From Sclerodactyla briareus (lineage: Eukaryota; Echinodermata; Holothuroidea; Dendrochirotida; Sclerodactylidae), in assembly GCA_026419785.1 (NCBI GenBank), contig JAODTK010000278.1, forward strand, positions 62,001 to 126,000: DNA of 64,000 nt, read 5' to 3'. Position 1 is the stretch's first letter, and every line of letters begins with the position of its first letter. A program made the translations under genes and the position numbers. Below, piece after piece: positions 11,890-24,565 of this stretch. Below the pieces are notes generated by a model. It saw only the letters and a list, made by a program, of their open reading frames with translations. It was not told the DNA's origin and did not search any database.

Positions 11890-13555
11890 GTAAGTATGGC
11901 TTTGTAGCCAACATTCGATCCCCACCTCATGGGGTATTTTCAATTCTACACAAAGTTCTTGTTCTTTTTTTTGTTCTTTTGGCGGGGTGGAGGGGGTGGG
12001 GGACAACGACGGTTTCGGCAAAACGATCATTCATCCAATAAAACAGCGGGGTGTTTTTTGTTTTTTCATTTAGACCTTCAGCCTTTTTGCCCCATCCATT
12101 TCAAACATTGATTTTTTTCTTCATCTGATGCCTTTGGATGGGGCGATAAGTTTTGTAAAAATGATCAAGGAGCCTCTTCAAACCTCTTTCCAGATGGCAA
12201 GAACACAAAATACCCATAAGCCGTCTGTGCATCATCGTTAAGAACTTTATTCACTCTCTTTAGTGCGCGTTCTCGGTGAAGGGAGTGGAGAAAGGGAAGG
12301 CTCGTTCCAGTAATATGATGAGCATAATGAATGACTGAGTATCATACAATTATCCCTCCGTCGTGTGAGCCGTCTGCCTCCCCGTTGTTTCGAGCACTCC
12401 ATCCATCTATCCGTCTGTCGCGTCTGTCCGTCCGTCTGTCTGTATGTCTGTCTATCTATCTATTCATCCAGACTGCCTTAAATGCACAAAGACGCAAATG
12501 TAAATTACAGTTGTGGTGAGACGTGGTTCAGTAGGTACCTAGTAACGATATTATATTGTACAAATTCTCAGTGTATACGGTATCAGCTTAGGAGACAATA
12601 TTTGTTTATTTTGCTGACTTTCATTACATTGGCATTGCCCCGCACATCCTATTTCAACAGCTGCTGTTTGTTACTTGCAAATGGCAGTTCCTATCAATAA
12701 GGGGACCAATTAATGACATGGCATTTTTGGCCTGAAATAAAAGACTCTGGCTTTATGTATGTTTTTCTCAATTCCTATTAAGTTTTCTGAACTAGTCATT
12801 AAAATGTGTGTTCAGAACACAAATTGCTATATACACATCCTCAGTATGACCCACAAATGAGAAATATGTGTTCCGCGTGTGAACGGGACACCGTGGTGTC
12901 CCCTTTACACATGAAACAGAACATTTTTACTGTATTATCTGTGTATTTGTATAATATATACTATTTATGGATATTATCTAGGGTTCCAGGTAATTTGAAC
13001 ACTCTGGAACTAAAGATCAAGTGATTGAACTAACACCAAAATTTACACGTGAAATCTCTCTACTGCTGGGAGCCTCATACTAAAACATGATAACTGTTAC
13101 ATTCATAACATAGGCTATATTATGGCGATGATTAGCATGTTATCAACTGCTTCTGGAGAGAAACGAGAGTCTTGAAACTGAAAATAGGTTATAAATAGGT
13201 AACATTCCGAAATGCTTGGGAAAAGATGCTATAGGTTAATAGGTATCATACCGAAATGATTGGAAAATATGTCATGATTTTGGCATTAAAATATGGCATA
13301 TTTCAGGTGTATTTCTCTTAAAAAAAATCGCTAAATCTGAATAATGCCAGAAAAGTTGGCAATATGTAGCTATTCAATAGCATAATTGTGACCAACTAAC
13401 ATATGTTTATTGACCAGGTGAATTAAGCCAACACTGCAGTTGCCTTTTGAAGGTGTTATATGCCACTGGTATCCTTATAAATAGAAACAGCCAAATGCTA
13501 ACTCGACGCTACTTGTCAGCTTTGATTCAAATGTCAATATTTAATTTCATTACAG
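11890..13555. other. CLCA last intron
   Basis: This is AT-rich intron DNA with a (GTCT)n/(CTAT)n microsatellite at about 12,400-12,475 (CCGTCTGTCTGTATGTCTGT). No exon is seen until the acceptor TTCATTACAG. Confidence 0.55.
12400..12475 (+). repeat. Tetranucleotide microsatellite
   Basis: This is an imperfect (GTCT/GTCC)n run grading into (CTAT)n in a CLCA intron. It is likely length-variable between individuals. Confidence 0.85.
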
Positions 13556-14094
13556 CATCCTACTACGTGATCCGAATGTCCTCTATAGCCGCCGAATTGC
13601 AGAATAATTACAGCTCTATTGCACCGATCAACGAGTCTGTCATTCTGGACGGCGATACCTCATCCCCTGGTTCGTTTGGGGATCATCAACTCTTTACTCT
13701 AGTCGTCCCCGTGCCAAATGGCCAGCCGATCGTATCATACACGTTCGCTATGCACGCTGTAGACGAGGCGGATAACGAGGGGGAGGTGTCGAATCTCGCC
13801 CAGGCGACCCTGAGGGAGTATATACCTCCTCCTCTGACCACCCCCTCTCCAACTACAGAGGAGACATCTACCAACAAGCCAACCAATCATGAACCAGAGG
13901 AGGCGAACCTTCTACCCCTCTGGATTGTGTTGGGGGTAATAGGGGCGGCGATGCTGGGGATTCCCCTAGGGTATGTTTTGTATCGCTTTTTCAATCGTAG
14001 GGAAAAGAGGTCGCCCGACACAGAGGAAGGGGAAGGAATGATTTCCGGAGGTAGATGGTTTGTCAAAGCCGCGGCACCTCCAACCGCTGTGTGA
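13556..14094 (+). CDS. CLCA-family terminal exon with stalk and membrane anchor
   Basis: This is the last coding exon, opening after TTCATTACAG and ending at TGA (14,092-14,094). The joined codon gives ASYYVIRMSS, matching 'xxYIIRIS' of CLCA proteins. Further on, AMHAVDEADNEGEVSNLAQA matches the conserved 'AIQAVDxxxxxSEISNIARV'. Then come a proline/threonine-rich stalk (IPPPLTTPSPTTEETSTNKP), one hydrophobic segment (LWIVLGVIGAAMLGIPLGYV), a basic stop-transfer stretch (RFFNRREKR) and a short cytoplasmic tail rich in Glu and Gly. This predicts a type I membrane form like vertebrate CLCA2 rather than a fully secreted one. The frame is intact for about 180 codons. A possible ATTAAA polyadenylation signal follows at 14,111. 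Confidence 0.9.
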
Positions 14095-16055
14095 ATACAA
14101 TGACTCAATCATTAAATGCGATGTGTCCAACGTCGAGCATATTCCATGATGACACTGACTGATTTCCCTCCGTATTTACCCACAATTTTCATTAATTCAT
14201 TTGCGGAGCAAAATCTTCTAGATTAATGCTGCAATTCGGCTATTTTCTTTTAGATTAAAATAGATCATTCATTGCTCTTGAAACGAGTACTTCGGGAGGA
14301 AAATGTTCATCGTCTTGCAGTTAACACGAAGGATAGACTATAAAACAAGAATTGTGGTTTTCATTAAACGGTTTTCCATCGATTCGATTAAGCACCGATG
14401 GAACGTTTTTTTATGACGTCACCGACTTTTGGTGATTTGTTCGACTCGCGAGGATTCACTGACTTTACTTGCTATACTCTTTCATAAGGAAACTTACTTT
14501 TGCAATAGTGACTCTACTCGTGACTCGTTACAAGCGATTTTTCTCCATTCTCCAAACATCAATCAAACAATTAATATAGCCTAATGGGTAAGTCACTGAA
14601 TGTACGCCAGTTAAGTAAGGTGATTGACAATGGTTATAGTCGGCTGAGCGGCTCCGTGAGGGTGTTCATATCACTGGAACAATCACTACCAATTTCTCAT
14701 CGTCCGATTGTCTAGTGATTTGTGGGAAAACCCTTTGGCTCTGGTGTACAAAAAATCAGATAAAACTTAATCGCACAGGGCATGGACACATGTGTGACGA
14801 TGATCTTCAATCGAGTAGCCATTTCAGAACCATATATTGAATTCGCGAATGTTTTGGTTGGCGAAACGACTATGATGAGAGCATGCCCCCGGAGTTGCAA
14901 AGGAAAGTCTCATGAAAAACTAAGGTAAACTACGTTTTTATTACTTGTTACTTTGTTTACAAACTTCGAAACCAACAGGCTATTCAAATTGCTTCATCTA
15001 TGCAAATCCATAATGTCATACTGATGGTATTCCTCATACAGAAACTATCCCCAAATTGATGATCGCGTTATATCGAATAGCGTACAAATAGTAATAAAAA
15101 TGAGAGATATATGTGTTCTGCTCAATGATTTATCCTTGATTGAAATGTTAACGTGTTTGGCTATTTCATTCAAATAACAAATCTCTCGTCACTCATTATC
15201 ATTGTTCCTTATCTGATTGGATTTTGCGGGAATACACCATACAACCGGAAGTGAACGAATCACATGTACCATGTAGTAATTTTTGGGGCGCTGTCTATTG
15301 TCTTCATATTTTTTTTCTAGTTATCGAAAGGTTCATTATTCCTCTTCAAAGAAACATCGACGCAACTTAAGGAGAAAACACTGGAAAAATGTTGGATATT
15401 ATTGCGATATGTGAGTGGTTGAAAACATGAAAATATAGAAACAGACTATGAAATAAACTGACCAACTACATAGCAAGCAACTTCATATCTCACAGAAATA
15501 TAATCGCAGTGCAGAACGTAACTCAGATGAAAACATTTTGGTGGTATGGGGAAATCCCCAATCCAGCCTTACGATTTGCAATATCTCCGTCTGCCATCAA
15601 CTTGTCAAATATTGCGTGACGAAGGAGTGAAATGTTGTTGAATCATCTCAAGTTATTCCCCACAATCCCCAAAGCAATTCACAACAAGTACATGCTTAAC
15701 ACTATTATAATATAAAATCAGAAAATGTAGTATCGTCCTAATAACGTACATTGAAGAAGTAGAGGAACCAGAAATAAGTAGGAACTTTTCTAGTCTGGCA
15801 CCTTCGTAAATATAGCATAATAATACATTGTATGTAAACATACATACAAGCAACCACAATGCATACGGCACACATACCTTCAGGCAAATACATCACACCT
15901 ATATTCTTTCTTAAACTTACAGAACGTAAATGGTGTGATTTTCAAAGAGGGACAGGGGAAAGGAGTTAGTTATAACCTAGCATGAGTTGCTTGGTTTTAG
16001 TCATGGTATTAGTGTATTGTTCCAGCTAGTGATTGTTTTTTTTGGTTGAACATAC
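14095..16055. other. Intergenic DNA after the CLCA gene
   Basis: This is AT-rich sequence holding the probable CLCA 3' UTR at its start. I see no other gene, tandem repeat or element in it that I can name. Confidence 0.5.
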
Positions 16056-16059
16056 TTAG

Positions 16060-17470
16060 AGTTGGCCAATTTCTTAATGCAATTCAAGGGGCAAAGAATT
16101 CCAGAAATGAACCCCAATACTACGTATTTGGCCTGTCCACGAGCAGTCCGGTAGTATGGTTGACGAAGCGAAGGTCGATTACGAGTGCTATGATCATGAT
16201 AATAGAATGTGTATCATAAAAACCAGTAAATGAATCAGGCAACATGCCGTGGTGAAATTTATAAAGGAACATTCCAAGTTGGTGATGTATAAATCGAAAA
16301 TGGTCAAATCCCTGAATAATGCCGTAGCACTTTGTCTATTTGGCACATCTTTGAGAGTTGATTTTTGTGTATTGCCCCACAATAGGAGGCTATAAGATAG
16401 ATAAGTTAGTACTAGTGTAAGTATATCAATAACACCATTTGACCTAGAAATTTGTTTTTTCACGTTCCTTACCGGTACCTGTTCTTTCCATTTTGACGCT
16501 TCATCTAGCGTAATTCCAGAAAAACTGTACTCGATGAAGCTTTCGTTTCATGCCCGTTGAGAACGACTTTAATGTCACTCGTATCTGGAATGTTACTATC
16601 AAAAACCATGAACTTCGTTTTTAGTACATTTAAAGACAATCTTTTTGAATTTAGCCAATCAGACATATTTTCAAATTCGCGTGATATTGCATTTAAGGTC
16701 TCTTCAAGAGTATCACGCTCAAAAAGAAACTGGTATCATCAGCGAATAAGAAAAAAGTAGCATTTGCTGAAGAAGTATGTATATCATTGATGTATAGTAT
16801 GAAAGGCAATAAACCTAGTATTGACCCTTGGGGTACACCAATATTATAGGTCTTTGTCTGTGATGACGTATTTATTTACCAAATTTGACAAAATGTAAAC
16901 GATTATGAAGATAACTTTTGAACCAAGCTAGAGCTATACCGCGTACACCATAAGCATATAACTTATTTATTAGAATGGTATGGTCAATGGTGTCTAATGT
17001 CTGAGGCATGCTTTAGGAAGGTGAAAAAAACAGCCGCAGCTGAGGACTTGTCTCCTAAACTTGATGATATCTTATCAACTAGGTATAGTGTGGCTATTGG
17101 TTATTTCGGAAGCCATATTGATTGGAAAAGAATATTATGATTCTTCACAAATTTGTATATTGTGAACCATTCGCGCATATATCATGGAGATTGTAGGTAG
17201 TAGCGAAATAGGTCTATAATTTGAATATAATTTTGATCACCTATTTGAAAATTGGAATATTTTTGCAGTCTTCAATTCTTTCGGAAAAATGCCCTTTTCG
17301 AATGAATATGTTCATGACATTATCAATGCTCTACTATGGCATTTGCTTTATATTTGAGGACGTCATTGGTGATATTTCCTATCCTATGCCCTTTTCCCAA
17401 TTTTTAGTTTTGAGGACAGGATATTGGCGATGGTAATTTATCTGCTAACGACTTTCGCAACCCGAGAATA
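16060..17470 (-). mobile_element. Non-LTR retrotransposon ORF2 fragment (Jockey/CR1 group)
   Basis: The minus strand reads, with frame changes, through a LINE reverse transcriptase. In order it shows FPKELKTAKIFQFSN and SNYRPISLLPTIS (about 17,200-17,290), LVDKISSSLGDKSSAAAVFF (about 17,060), ILINKLYAYGVRGIALAWF (about 16,950), FILYINDIHTSS and FFLFADDTSFF (about 16,760), then YLSYSLLLWGNTQKSTLK (about 16,390) and a C-terminal RTARGQAKYVVLG piece (about 16,130). All are landmark motifs of the Jockey/CR1/L2 type ORF2, and the order is right. Internal stops show it is dead. It is AT-rich and a different lineage from the copy at 6.4-8.0 kb. No endonuclease domain is visible. Confidence 0.82.
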
Positions 17471-17580
17471 ATAATTGTTAAAACTATTTGAAATTTTATT
17501 CTCAGCTGAAGTTAAGACGCCATCATTTAAGAACGTCTTGTAACATACGTCAGACTTTTTTTTCTTTATGTAGAATGTTA

Positions 17581-17611
<31 letters not shown>

Positions 17612-18570
17612 CTTTCCACATTTTACTAGTGTCATTCTTATTGTCATTAATACTATTAAAGATACCTTACCTTCGCCGTCGTATTGTGCTGTTAGCAGGC
17701 TTCTATTTTTGTGTATGCCACTCACGAGTTGGTGTACGGGGTCGCGGAATTGACGTACAAACATCGAATGTTATCCAATAGCGCTAATTCCCACCGAATA
17801 ATATGGTGTTATTACCCATTTAAGGCAAATATGATATTGTGCTGTCACGTGCTATCTATGGGGGGGTAGGGCGGGGTTCCCTAACTTTATCCCCCACGAA
17901 AACGCCCTGTGGAGGCCAGATTTGTCCACGAACCCCCAACTTTTTCAAGACCATATCTTCGTGATATAAATAAAATATCTTAAGGTGCTTGTAAAAGATT
18001 CATTCTCTGGCATAGTACAATTACTGTTATTTGTAATAAAAAGCCATGAGATAAGTTAAACAAACTTGTTGGGAAACAAGATTAGATACGAGCATCACAC
18101 AATCAATGTCACACCTGGTGAGTCGGATGCTCCTGCTTTCTTCATGAGGCTTTTGATTCTTAAGGATGTCCTGGAGATGCCACCCTTCCTGTCCGGCCGA
18201 CGTCATGCGGTGCCCTCGTTTTTGTTTTCATGACGACCAAACGCTGAGAACCCTGCTTCTCATAGTAAGTCGACGTGAAAGGTATGAATTCTGAGCGCTT
18301 CTTTCCGCCGCCAGATCGGGGAAGGCCCCCGTAAATGGCTTGCCCAAAACTCTGAAGACTGGCCCTGTGGAAAACCTGCATTTTAGTGTGGCCTAAGCCT
18401 TCGAGTCGCGATCAGATCTCCTTGCGCTCATTGTTTCTCGATGTCGTCCATGGAATCATGGTAGGATCCTGATCCCTGATCGACCTGGACAATTGGAAAG
18501 TAATCCATCAATCGATCAGACAGAGTCTTCAGATGGTCCCTTGATGTCGATGACACGCCTGGAGTCAGAA
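17471..18570. other. Intergenic DNA with G25 homopolymer
   Basis: No gene is supportable. A run of about 25 G lies at 17,587-17,611. G/C-rich blocks near 17,860-17,900 and AT-rich DNA follow up to the satellite. The 18,150-18,450 part is moderately GC-rich but has no recognisable product. Confidence 0.5.
17587..17611 (+). repeat. Poly-G run (about 25)
   Basis: This is an uninterrupted G run; its true length is uncertain in any assembly. Runs of this kind can form G-quadruplexes, which is general knowledge and not shown here. Confidence 0.85.
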
Positions 18571-18574
18571 TCAT

Positions 18575-21500
18575 TCATCGACGTTATAATGAAAAGTCGC
18601 TATGCTCCGACAAGTATGAGAATGTTCTAGCCCATAAGTGCAACATATCCTCTTGTGCCGGCACTCGCTACCATGGAGGTGTCAGGGATGATGAGGGTAT
18701 CGCCTCATGGTGATGCCTTCTCTCTTGAAACCGCGGGCATATCCGGAAGTGACGTACACACCGATGTTATACCAGAAGGCGCATATGCCGACCATAATAA
18801 ATATGGTGCGACCCCCTTAAGTGTCAACATATCGATCTTGTGCCGCACTCCGCTACCGTGAGGTTAATAGGGTGGGGAGGGGTAGCCTCATGGCGAGCCA
18901 TCTTCCCTTGAAACGCGTCGGCTTATCCGAAGTGACGTACACATCGACGTTATACTGTAAATGCGCTTTTGATTCCGACCGTAACTAATAGGTGCTACCA
19001 ATTAGGTGCCACATATCGATCTTGTGCCGGCACGTGCTTCATGGGGATTAGGGGATGGGAGGGTATCGCCTCATCGCGGTGCCATCTCCCTTGCAACCGT
19101 CGGGCATTTCGGAAGTGACGTACAACCACCGATATTATACCAAAAAGCGCTTTATTTCCCGACTGAATCAATATGGTGCACCCCCTTCAAGTGCAACATT
19201 GATTCTGTGCCGCACATAGCTGCCCTGGAAGGTTGTAGGTGGTGTAGGGGTATCGCCTCATGGGGTGTCATCTCCCTTGAACCCGTCGTCATATCCGGAA
19301 ACTGACGTACAACTCGACGTTTATAGACAAGCCTTTGTTTCCGACGTATGAAAATATGATGCTACCCCCTGTTCAAGTGCAATTATCGATCGTGTCCTGG
19401 CACTCTCTACCGGGAGGGTGTGGGTCTGGGGATGGAGAGGGTATCGCCTCATGGTGAGGCCTTCTCTCTTGATACCGTGCGGCCTATCCGGAGACGTACG
19501 AACATCGATGTTAACCGTAAGTGCGCTAATATTCCGATCGTAATTAATGTGGTGCTACCCCTTAAGTGCACCATACGATCCTGTGCGGCACTCACTTCCA
19601 TGGAGGGTATAGGGGTGGGGAGGGTACGCCTCATGGCGCTGCCATTTCCCTTGAAACCGTCAGGCATAGCTGGGAGTGACGTACAACATCGACGTTATAA
19701 TGAAAAGCGCTTTGTTCCGACCGTATGAAAATATGGTGTCTTCTACCCGCTTAAGTGCAGCATCTCGACTTATGCCGGCACTCACTAGCATGGGGGTGTA
19801 GGGCATGGGCAGGGCTATCGCCTCATGGCGCTGCCATTTCCCTTGAAACCGTCGGGAATATCCGGAAGTACGTCCAACACGAGTTCTACCAAATGCGCTA
19901 TATTCCGACCTAATACATATGGTGCTACCCCTTAAGTGCCCATATCGATCTTGTGACGGCAATCGCTACGTGGGGGTATAGGGGATGGGCAGGGCTATCG
20001 CCTCATGGCGCTGCCATTTCCCTTGAAACCGTCAGGCATATCCGGAAGTGACGTACAGACACCGGTGATACAAAAAGCGCTATATTCCGACCATAATAAA
20101 ATATGGGGCTAACCCCTTAAGGCAACATATCGATCTTGTGCAGGAACTCGCTACCGTGGGGGTATTAGGGTTGGGGAGGGGTATCGCCTAGGCGATGCCA
20201 TTTCTCTTGAAACCGTCGGGCTTATCAGGGAAGTGACGTACAACATCGACGTTATAATGAAAAGCGCTTTGTTCCGACCGTAACGAATATGGTGATTTTT
20301 ACAATTTAAGGGGGGGCAACACGATCGGTCTTGTGCCGGCAATGATACCAGGGAGGGAGTAGGGGTGGGAGGAGGTATGTCTAATGGTGGTGCCATCTCC
20401 CTTGAAACCGCGGGAATTATCGGATGACGTACCAACATCGATGTTATACCAAAAAGCGCTTTATTCCGACTGTAATAATAGGGTGTACCCCTCCCAAGTG
20501 CAACATTACGATCCTGTGCCGTCAAGTAACCATGGAAGGTGTAGGTGGTGGGGAGGGTTAATGCATCATGGCGGTACCATCTCACTTGAAACCGTCGGGC
20601 ATTTCCGGAAATGACGTACAACATCGACGTTATAATGAAAAGCGCTTTGTTCCGACAGTAATAAATATGATGCTACCCCTTCAAGTGCAAATTATCGATC
20701 GTGTGCTGGAACTCGATAGACCATGGAGGGTGCGGGGTATGGGGCTGTGGAAGAGGGGTATCGCCTCATGGTGCGGCTTCTCTCTTGATCCGAGGGGATA
20801 TCCGGAGGGACAGTCACAAACATCGATGTTATACCGGAAAGCGCTATATTCCGACAGGTAATAAATATGGTGCACCCCTTAGTGCAAATATCGATCCTGT
20901 GCCGGCAATCACTACAATGGAGGGTATAGGGTGGGGAGGGTAAGCTCAGGGCGAGCCATCCCCTTTGAAAACCGTGCAGGCCCTAGCTGGAAGTGACGTA
21001 CAACATCGAAATTATACCAAAAAGCGCAATTTTCCGACCGTAATAAACGTGGTGCTACCCCTTTAAGTGGCCATATCTATCTTGTGCCGCACTCGCTCCA
21101 TGGAGGGAGTAGGGGTTGGGAGGAGTATCTTCTCCATGGTGTGCCATCTCCCTTGCAACCGTCGGCATATTCGGAAGTTGCGTACAAACATCGGATGTTA
21201 TACCAAAAAGCGCTTTATTCCGACTGTATAATATGTCTACCCCTTCAAGTGCAACATTACGATCCTGTGTCCGTCACTAGCTACCAACCCCTGGAGGGTG
21301 TGGTGGGGGGGGGGTTATCGCCTCATGGCGGGGCCATCTCCCTTGAACCGTCGGGCATATCCGGAAATGACGTGCAAACATCGACGTTATAATGACAAGA
21401 GCTTTGCGCTTCCGACAGTATGAGAATAATCGATCGTGTGCTGGCACTCGCTACCGATGGAGGGTGTAGGGGTCTGGGGATGGAGAGGGGTATCGCCTCA

Positions 21501-22605
21501 TGGTGAGGCCTTCTCTCTTGATACCGTCGGCATATCCGGAGACGTACAAACTCCGAATGTTATACCAGAAGCGCTATATTCCGAACCATAATAAATATGG
21601 TGGCTACCCCCTTAGGCAAAATCTCGATCTGTGGCCGGCACTCACTGCCATGGCGGGTATAGGGGATGGGGGGAAGTATCGTCTCATGGTGGTGCATCTC
21701 CCTGAAACCGTCGGCATATTCGGAGTGACGTACAAACAATCGAATGTTTCCCAAAAAGCGCTTTAATTCCGACTGTAATAAATAGGGTGCTACCCCTTCA
21801 AGTGCAACATTACGACCTGTGCCGTACACTACTACCATGGAGGGTGTAGGTGGATGGGGGGGTTATCGCCTCATGGCGGGGCCATCTCCCTTGAACCCTG
21901 TCGGCATATCCGGAAATGACGTGCAAACATCGACGTTATAATGCAAAGCGCTTTGCTCCGACAGTATGAGATTATCGATCGTAGCTGGCACTCGTACCAT
22001 TGAGGGTGTAGGGGTTCCTGGGTATGGAGTGGTGTGTATCGCCTCATGTGAGGGGGCCTTTTCTCTCTTGAATACAGTCGGGCATATCCGAGACGTACAA
22101 CATCGATGTTACCGGCAAGCGCTATATTCCGACCATAATAAATATGGTTCTACCCCTTAATGTCACATATCGATCCTGTGCCGGCACTCACTGCCATGAG
22201 GGTATAGGGTGGGGAGGGGCACGCCTCTGGCGGTGCTAAAAAAAAATCCCTCCCTTGAAACCGTCATGCATATTTGGAAAGTTGGCGTCACAACATCGCG
22301 TTTATAATGAAAAGCTATATGTTCCGACCGAATGAAATATTATGCTACCCCTTCAAGTGCAACATTCGTCCTGTGCCGTCTATTCGCTACCATGGAGGTG
22401 TATCGGGCTTGAGGAGGGGGGGGGGGGTGTAGGCGAGGGGGGGGGGGGGGGTATCGCCTCATGGCGATGTCATTTCCCTTGAAACCGTCGAGCATATCCG
22501 GAAGTGACGTAAACGAAACTCGATGTTTCTAACAAAGCGCTATTTCGACGTACAACTAATCGACTTTTGCCGGCACTCGCGTACCCTGAGGGTGCATCTG
22601 CGTTG
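18575..22605 (+). repeat. Satellite array, ~21 units of ~187 bp, higher-order structure
   Basis: Each unit contains 'GTATCGCCTCATGG', 'CCCTTGAAACCGTCGGGCAT', 'GGAAGTGACGTACAACATCG', 'AAAAGCGCTTTATTCCGACC' and 'CTTGTGCCGGCACTCGCTAC'. The first of these recurs at about 18,697, 18,888, 19,062, 19,249, 19,440, 19,627, 19,815, 20,000, 20,180, 20,369, 20,565, 20,759, 20,943, 21,127, 21,316, 21,489, 21,676, 21,865, 22,037, 22,213 and 22,453, giving a mean spacing near 188. Units fall into at least four classes in a repeated order (see findings). Divergence includes many one-base indels. Translations over the array are not genes. A degenerate starting unit lies just before 18,697. Confidence 0.93.
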
Positions 22606-22952
22606 AACAATCATGGATCTGCCACTGGAGTACAACCCTACGTCATCAAGCAAAGGCACTGAACAATACTTCATGGTAAGTATGACTTCCTAAGGAGCTA
22701 AACCGTCGGTGGCCATTTTGATGATGCCATAAGCTCTAACCACATACTAATATCCCATCGCTGTATGATCCTTCACGTGATTGGGATAGCCATTTCCGTC
22801 TGTGTTCCTCCGTCAATTATTTAGGCTTGAACCAACAACACCTGCAGCAATTCTTTTATAATCGGGTGACAGGGTATATGAACCGACAGTACGCAAACCT
22901 TGAGCAAACAAGCTTTCCCGGAGGCTATGATTAGTCCGAACATGAGCCCGAA

Positions 22953-23016
22953 CCCCCCTCCCTCCTGGCCCCCCTCCCTCCTGGCCCCCCTCCCTCCTGG
23001 CCCCCCTCCCTCCTGG
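22953..23016 (+). repeat. 16-bp minisatellite, 4 perfect copies
   Basis: Four identical head-to-tail copies of CCCCCCTCCCTCCTGG occupy exactly 64 bases. Proline-rich and glycine-rich frames across it are by-products of the repeat. Confidence 0.92.
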
Positions 23017-23980
23017 CTCACAAGACGACCGCAAACAGCTGTGACGGTGAACATAACGAGAATCCACACTTCCTCATGTGGCATACGCCACACTGCGTAT
23101 TGACACGACGCCGTTATGGGGCGCTGGAACACTTATCTTATACTTCAAAGAGGTATTTCAGAAGATGTGTCGCAGAATCGTGGTGCTAAAATATCGTGCC
23201 AGCACCATATTGTCGAAGTGAAAATATTGTGCGTATTTCAGGTGGGTAACATCGTAGTCCAATGTTTAGAGCAGTTGTGTCCTCTTAATCGCCCGGGCTA
23301 CCGTATTCAACCCTCTAGTTTTTTAAACGAGTGTAATCAGTGGTTAACCCTCATTCACATCGAATCGGGGTTATACCTATGGAGCTATTAGATGAAAAAT
23401 ATCGAATCCCCAGGGTGTGACCAAATCACAGCCGAACATCTCCAATATGCCGCCCCATGCACCCATTATACATAGCTAATATACCTGAAATAACTGCCGA
23501 AACCGGAGAAATACCAATAGGTTGAGGAGGACGCAATGCATTTTTTTCTCCCCCAATATTTGAGCCGACTGCTATTTCGCTGACACTGTATCCGACCTAT
23601 CTCAGCAGTAACCGTGTTTAAACAAATTGCAATATGAACTGATGATCAAGGTTTGAGCGAAATTCTGCTTGCTTCATTTTCATTTTTTTTTGGCGCGCTA
23701 CGCTCGGCGGGTATTTCATGTGCCAGTAGTGTTCAGACCTATGTTGTGGCCTCCTTGTGCAGACATATGAATGTTCCTTACCAAAAAATGCCTGAAAATT
23801 TCCTCGGTTGGTTTCAAAATATCAATGAAAGAGCGGGTTCTCCTTCAATCCCTATCTTTGATAAGACTGGCTGTACCAGCTTGGTGTGTCGATCGCTCCT
23901 TCTGGACGGTTCGCGATTTCCTGTTAGGGGACCAGTTTAAATAGACAAAGAACATGAAATCGCTATCTCGAGGCGAAGGG
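23017..23980. other. Intergenic DNA
   Basis: No gene or named element is supportable. The segment around 23,690 (GGCGCGCTACGCTCGGCGGG) resembles other 'GCGC-TTCG/ACG-CTCG' motifs scattered in 24.6-28.6 kb and is probably the edge of a repeat. Confidence 0.45.
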
Positions 23981-23984
23981 CTGA

Positions 23985-24565
23985 GGCGAACGGAAGGTAG
24001 GTCTACCGCCTGGCAGGATTTGTGATTTTTTTTTATCATGGGTGCGACCACTTGAAAGTTGGGGCGCCACGGTGCACCCATATATTAACACTATGAGGGC
24101 ACACGATGCGGCATCGAAAATGCGCCGAGGGAACGCCACCAATTGCCTTGTCCAAAAGACATGATTCAAATTCAAGTTAAATAAGGCCAAGTCCAAAACT
24201 TGCCTGGATTTTCGATGAATTCCCATAAGTGTAACCTTTGTTTTTTTGAAGGGAAGGAGGTTGAGGCCACGAGGGGTAGTCTACAAACCTGACGGGAACC
24301 TGTGAATTTTACAGGCAATGATTGGGCAAATTTAAAAACAAATTATGTCACCTCATTTTAATGGGTGCGTCCAGCCTGTTGAAAGTTGGGTTGCATCACG
24401 GTGCACTTATTTAATGAGGGCATACAACGGTGTCGGGTAGGACCACCCATAAAATAGCCAGTCGACGATTCGTCCGGTAGCGCCACGAAATTCTTGCACA
24501 GACCTGATTAGAATACAGGTGAAGATGAGTTCATATCCAAAGATTGCCTAACTTTTCGATGGAAT
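23985..24565 (+). repeat. Diverged direct duplication (two units of ~270-310 bp)
   Basis: Two head-to-tail units share the order 'TCATGGGTGCGACC..TTGAAAGTTGGG..CACGGTGCAC..TATTAA..TGAGGGCA..', then a CGCCAC block, then 'CCTGGATTTTCGATGAATTCC'. The second unit has 'TAATGGGTGCGTCC..', 'GTTGAAAGTTGGG', 'CACGGTGCAC', 'TGAGGGCATAC' and 'TTTTCGATGGAATGCC'. The units are well diverged and hold no reading frame. They are followed by two further similar blocks (24,590-24,640 and 24,815-24,880), both ending 'CATTTTGCTCCTTTC'-like. Confidence 0.65.

Noticed and set aside
18655-22160. Many 60-157-codon frames on both strands in the satellite
   Set aside because: They follow the ~187-bp period and differ only through indels; they are repeat translations, not a gene family.
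22813-23132. Gly/Arg-rich and Pro-rich frames
   Set aside because: Produced by the 16-bp minisatellite at 22,953-23,016.
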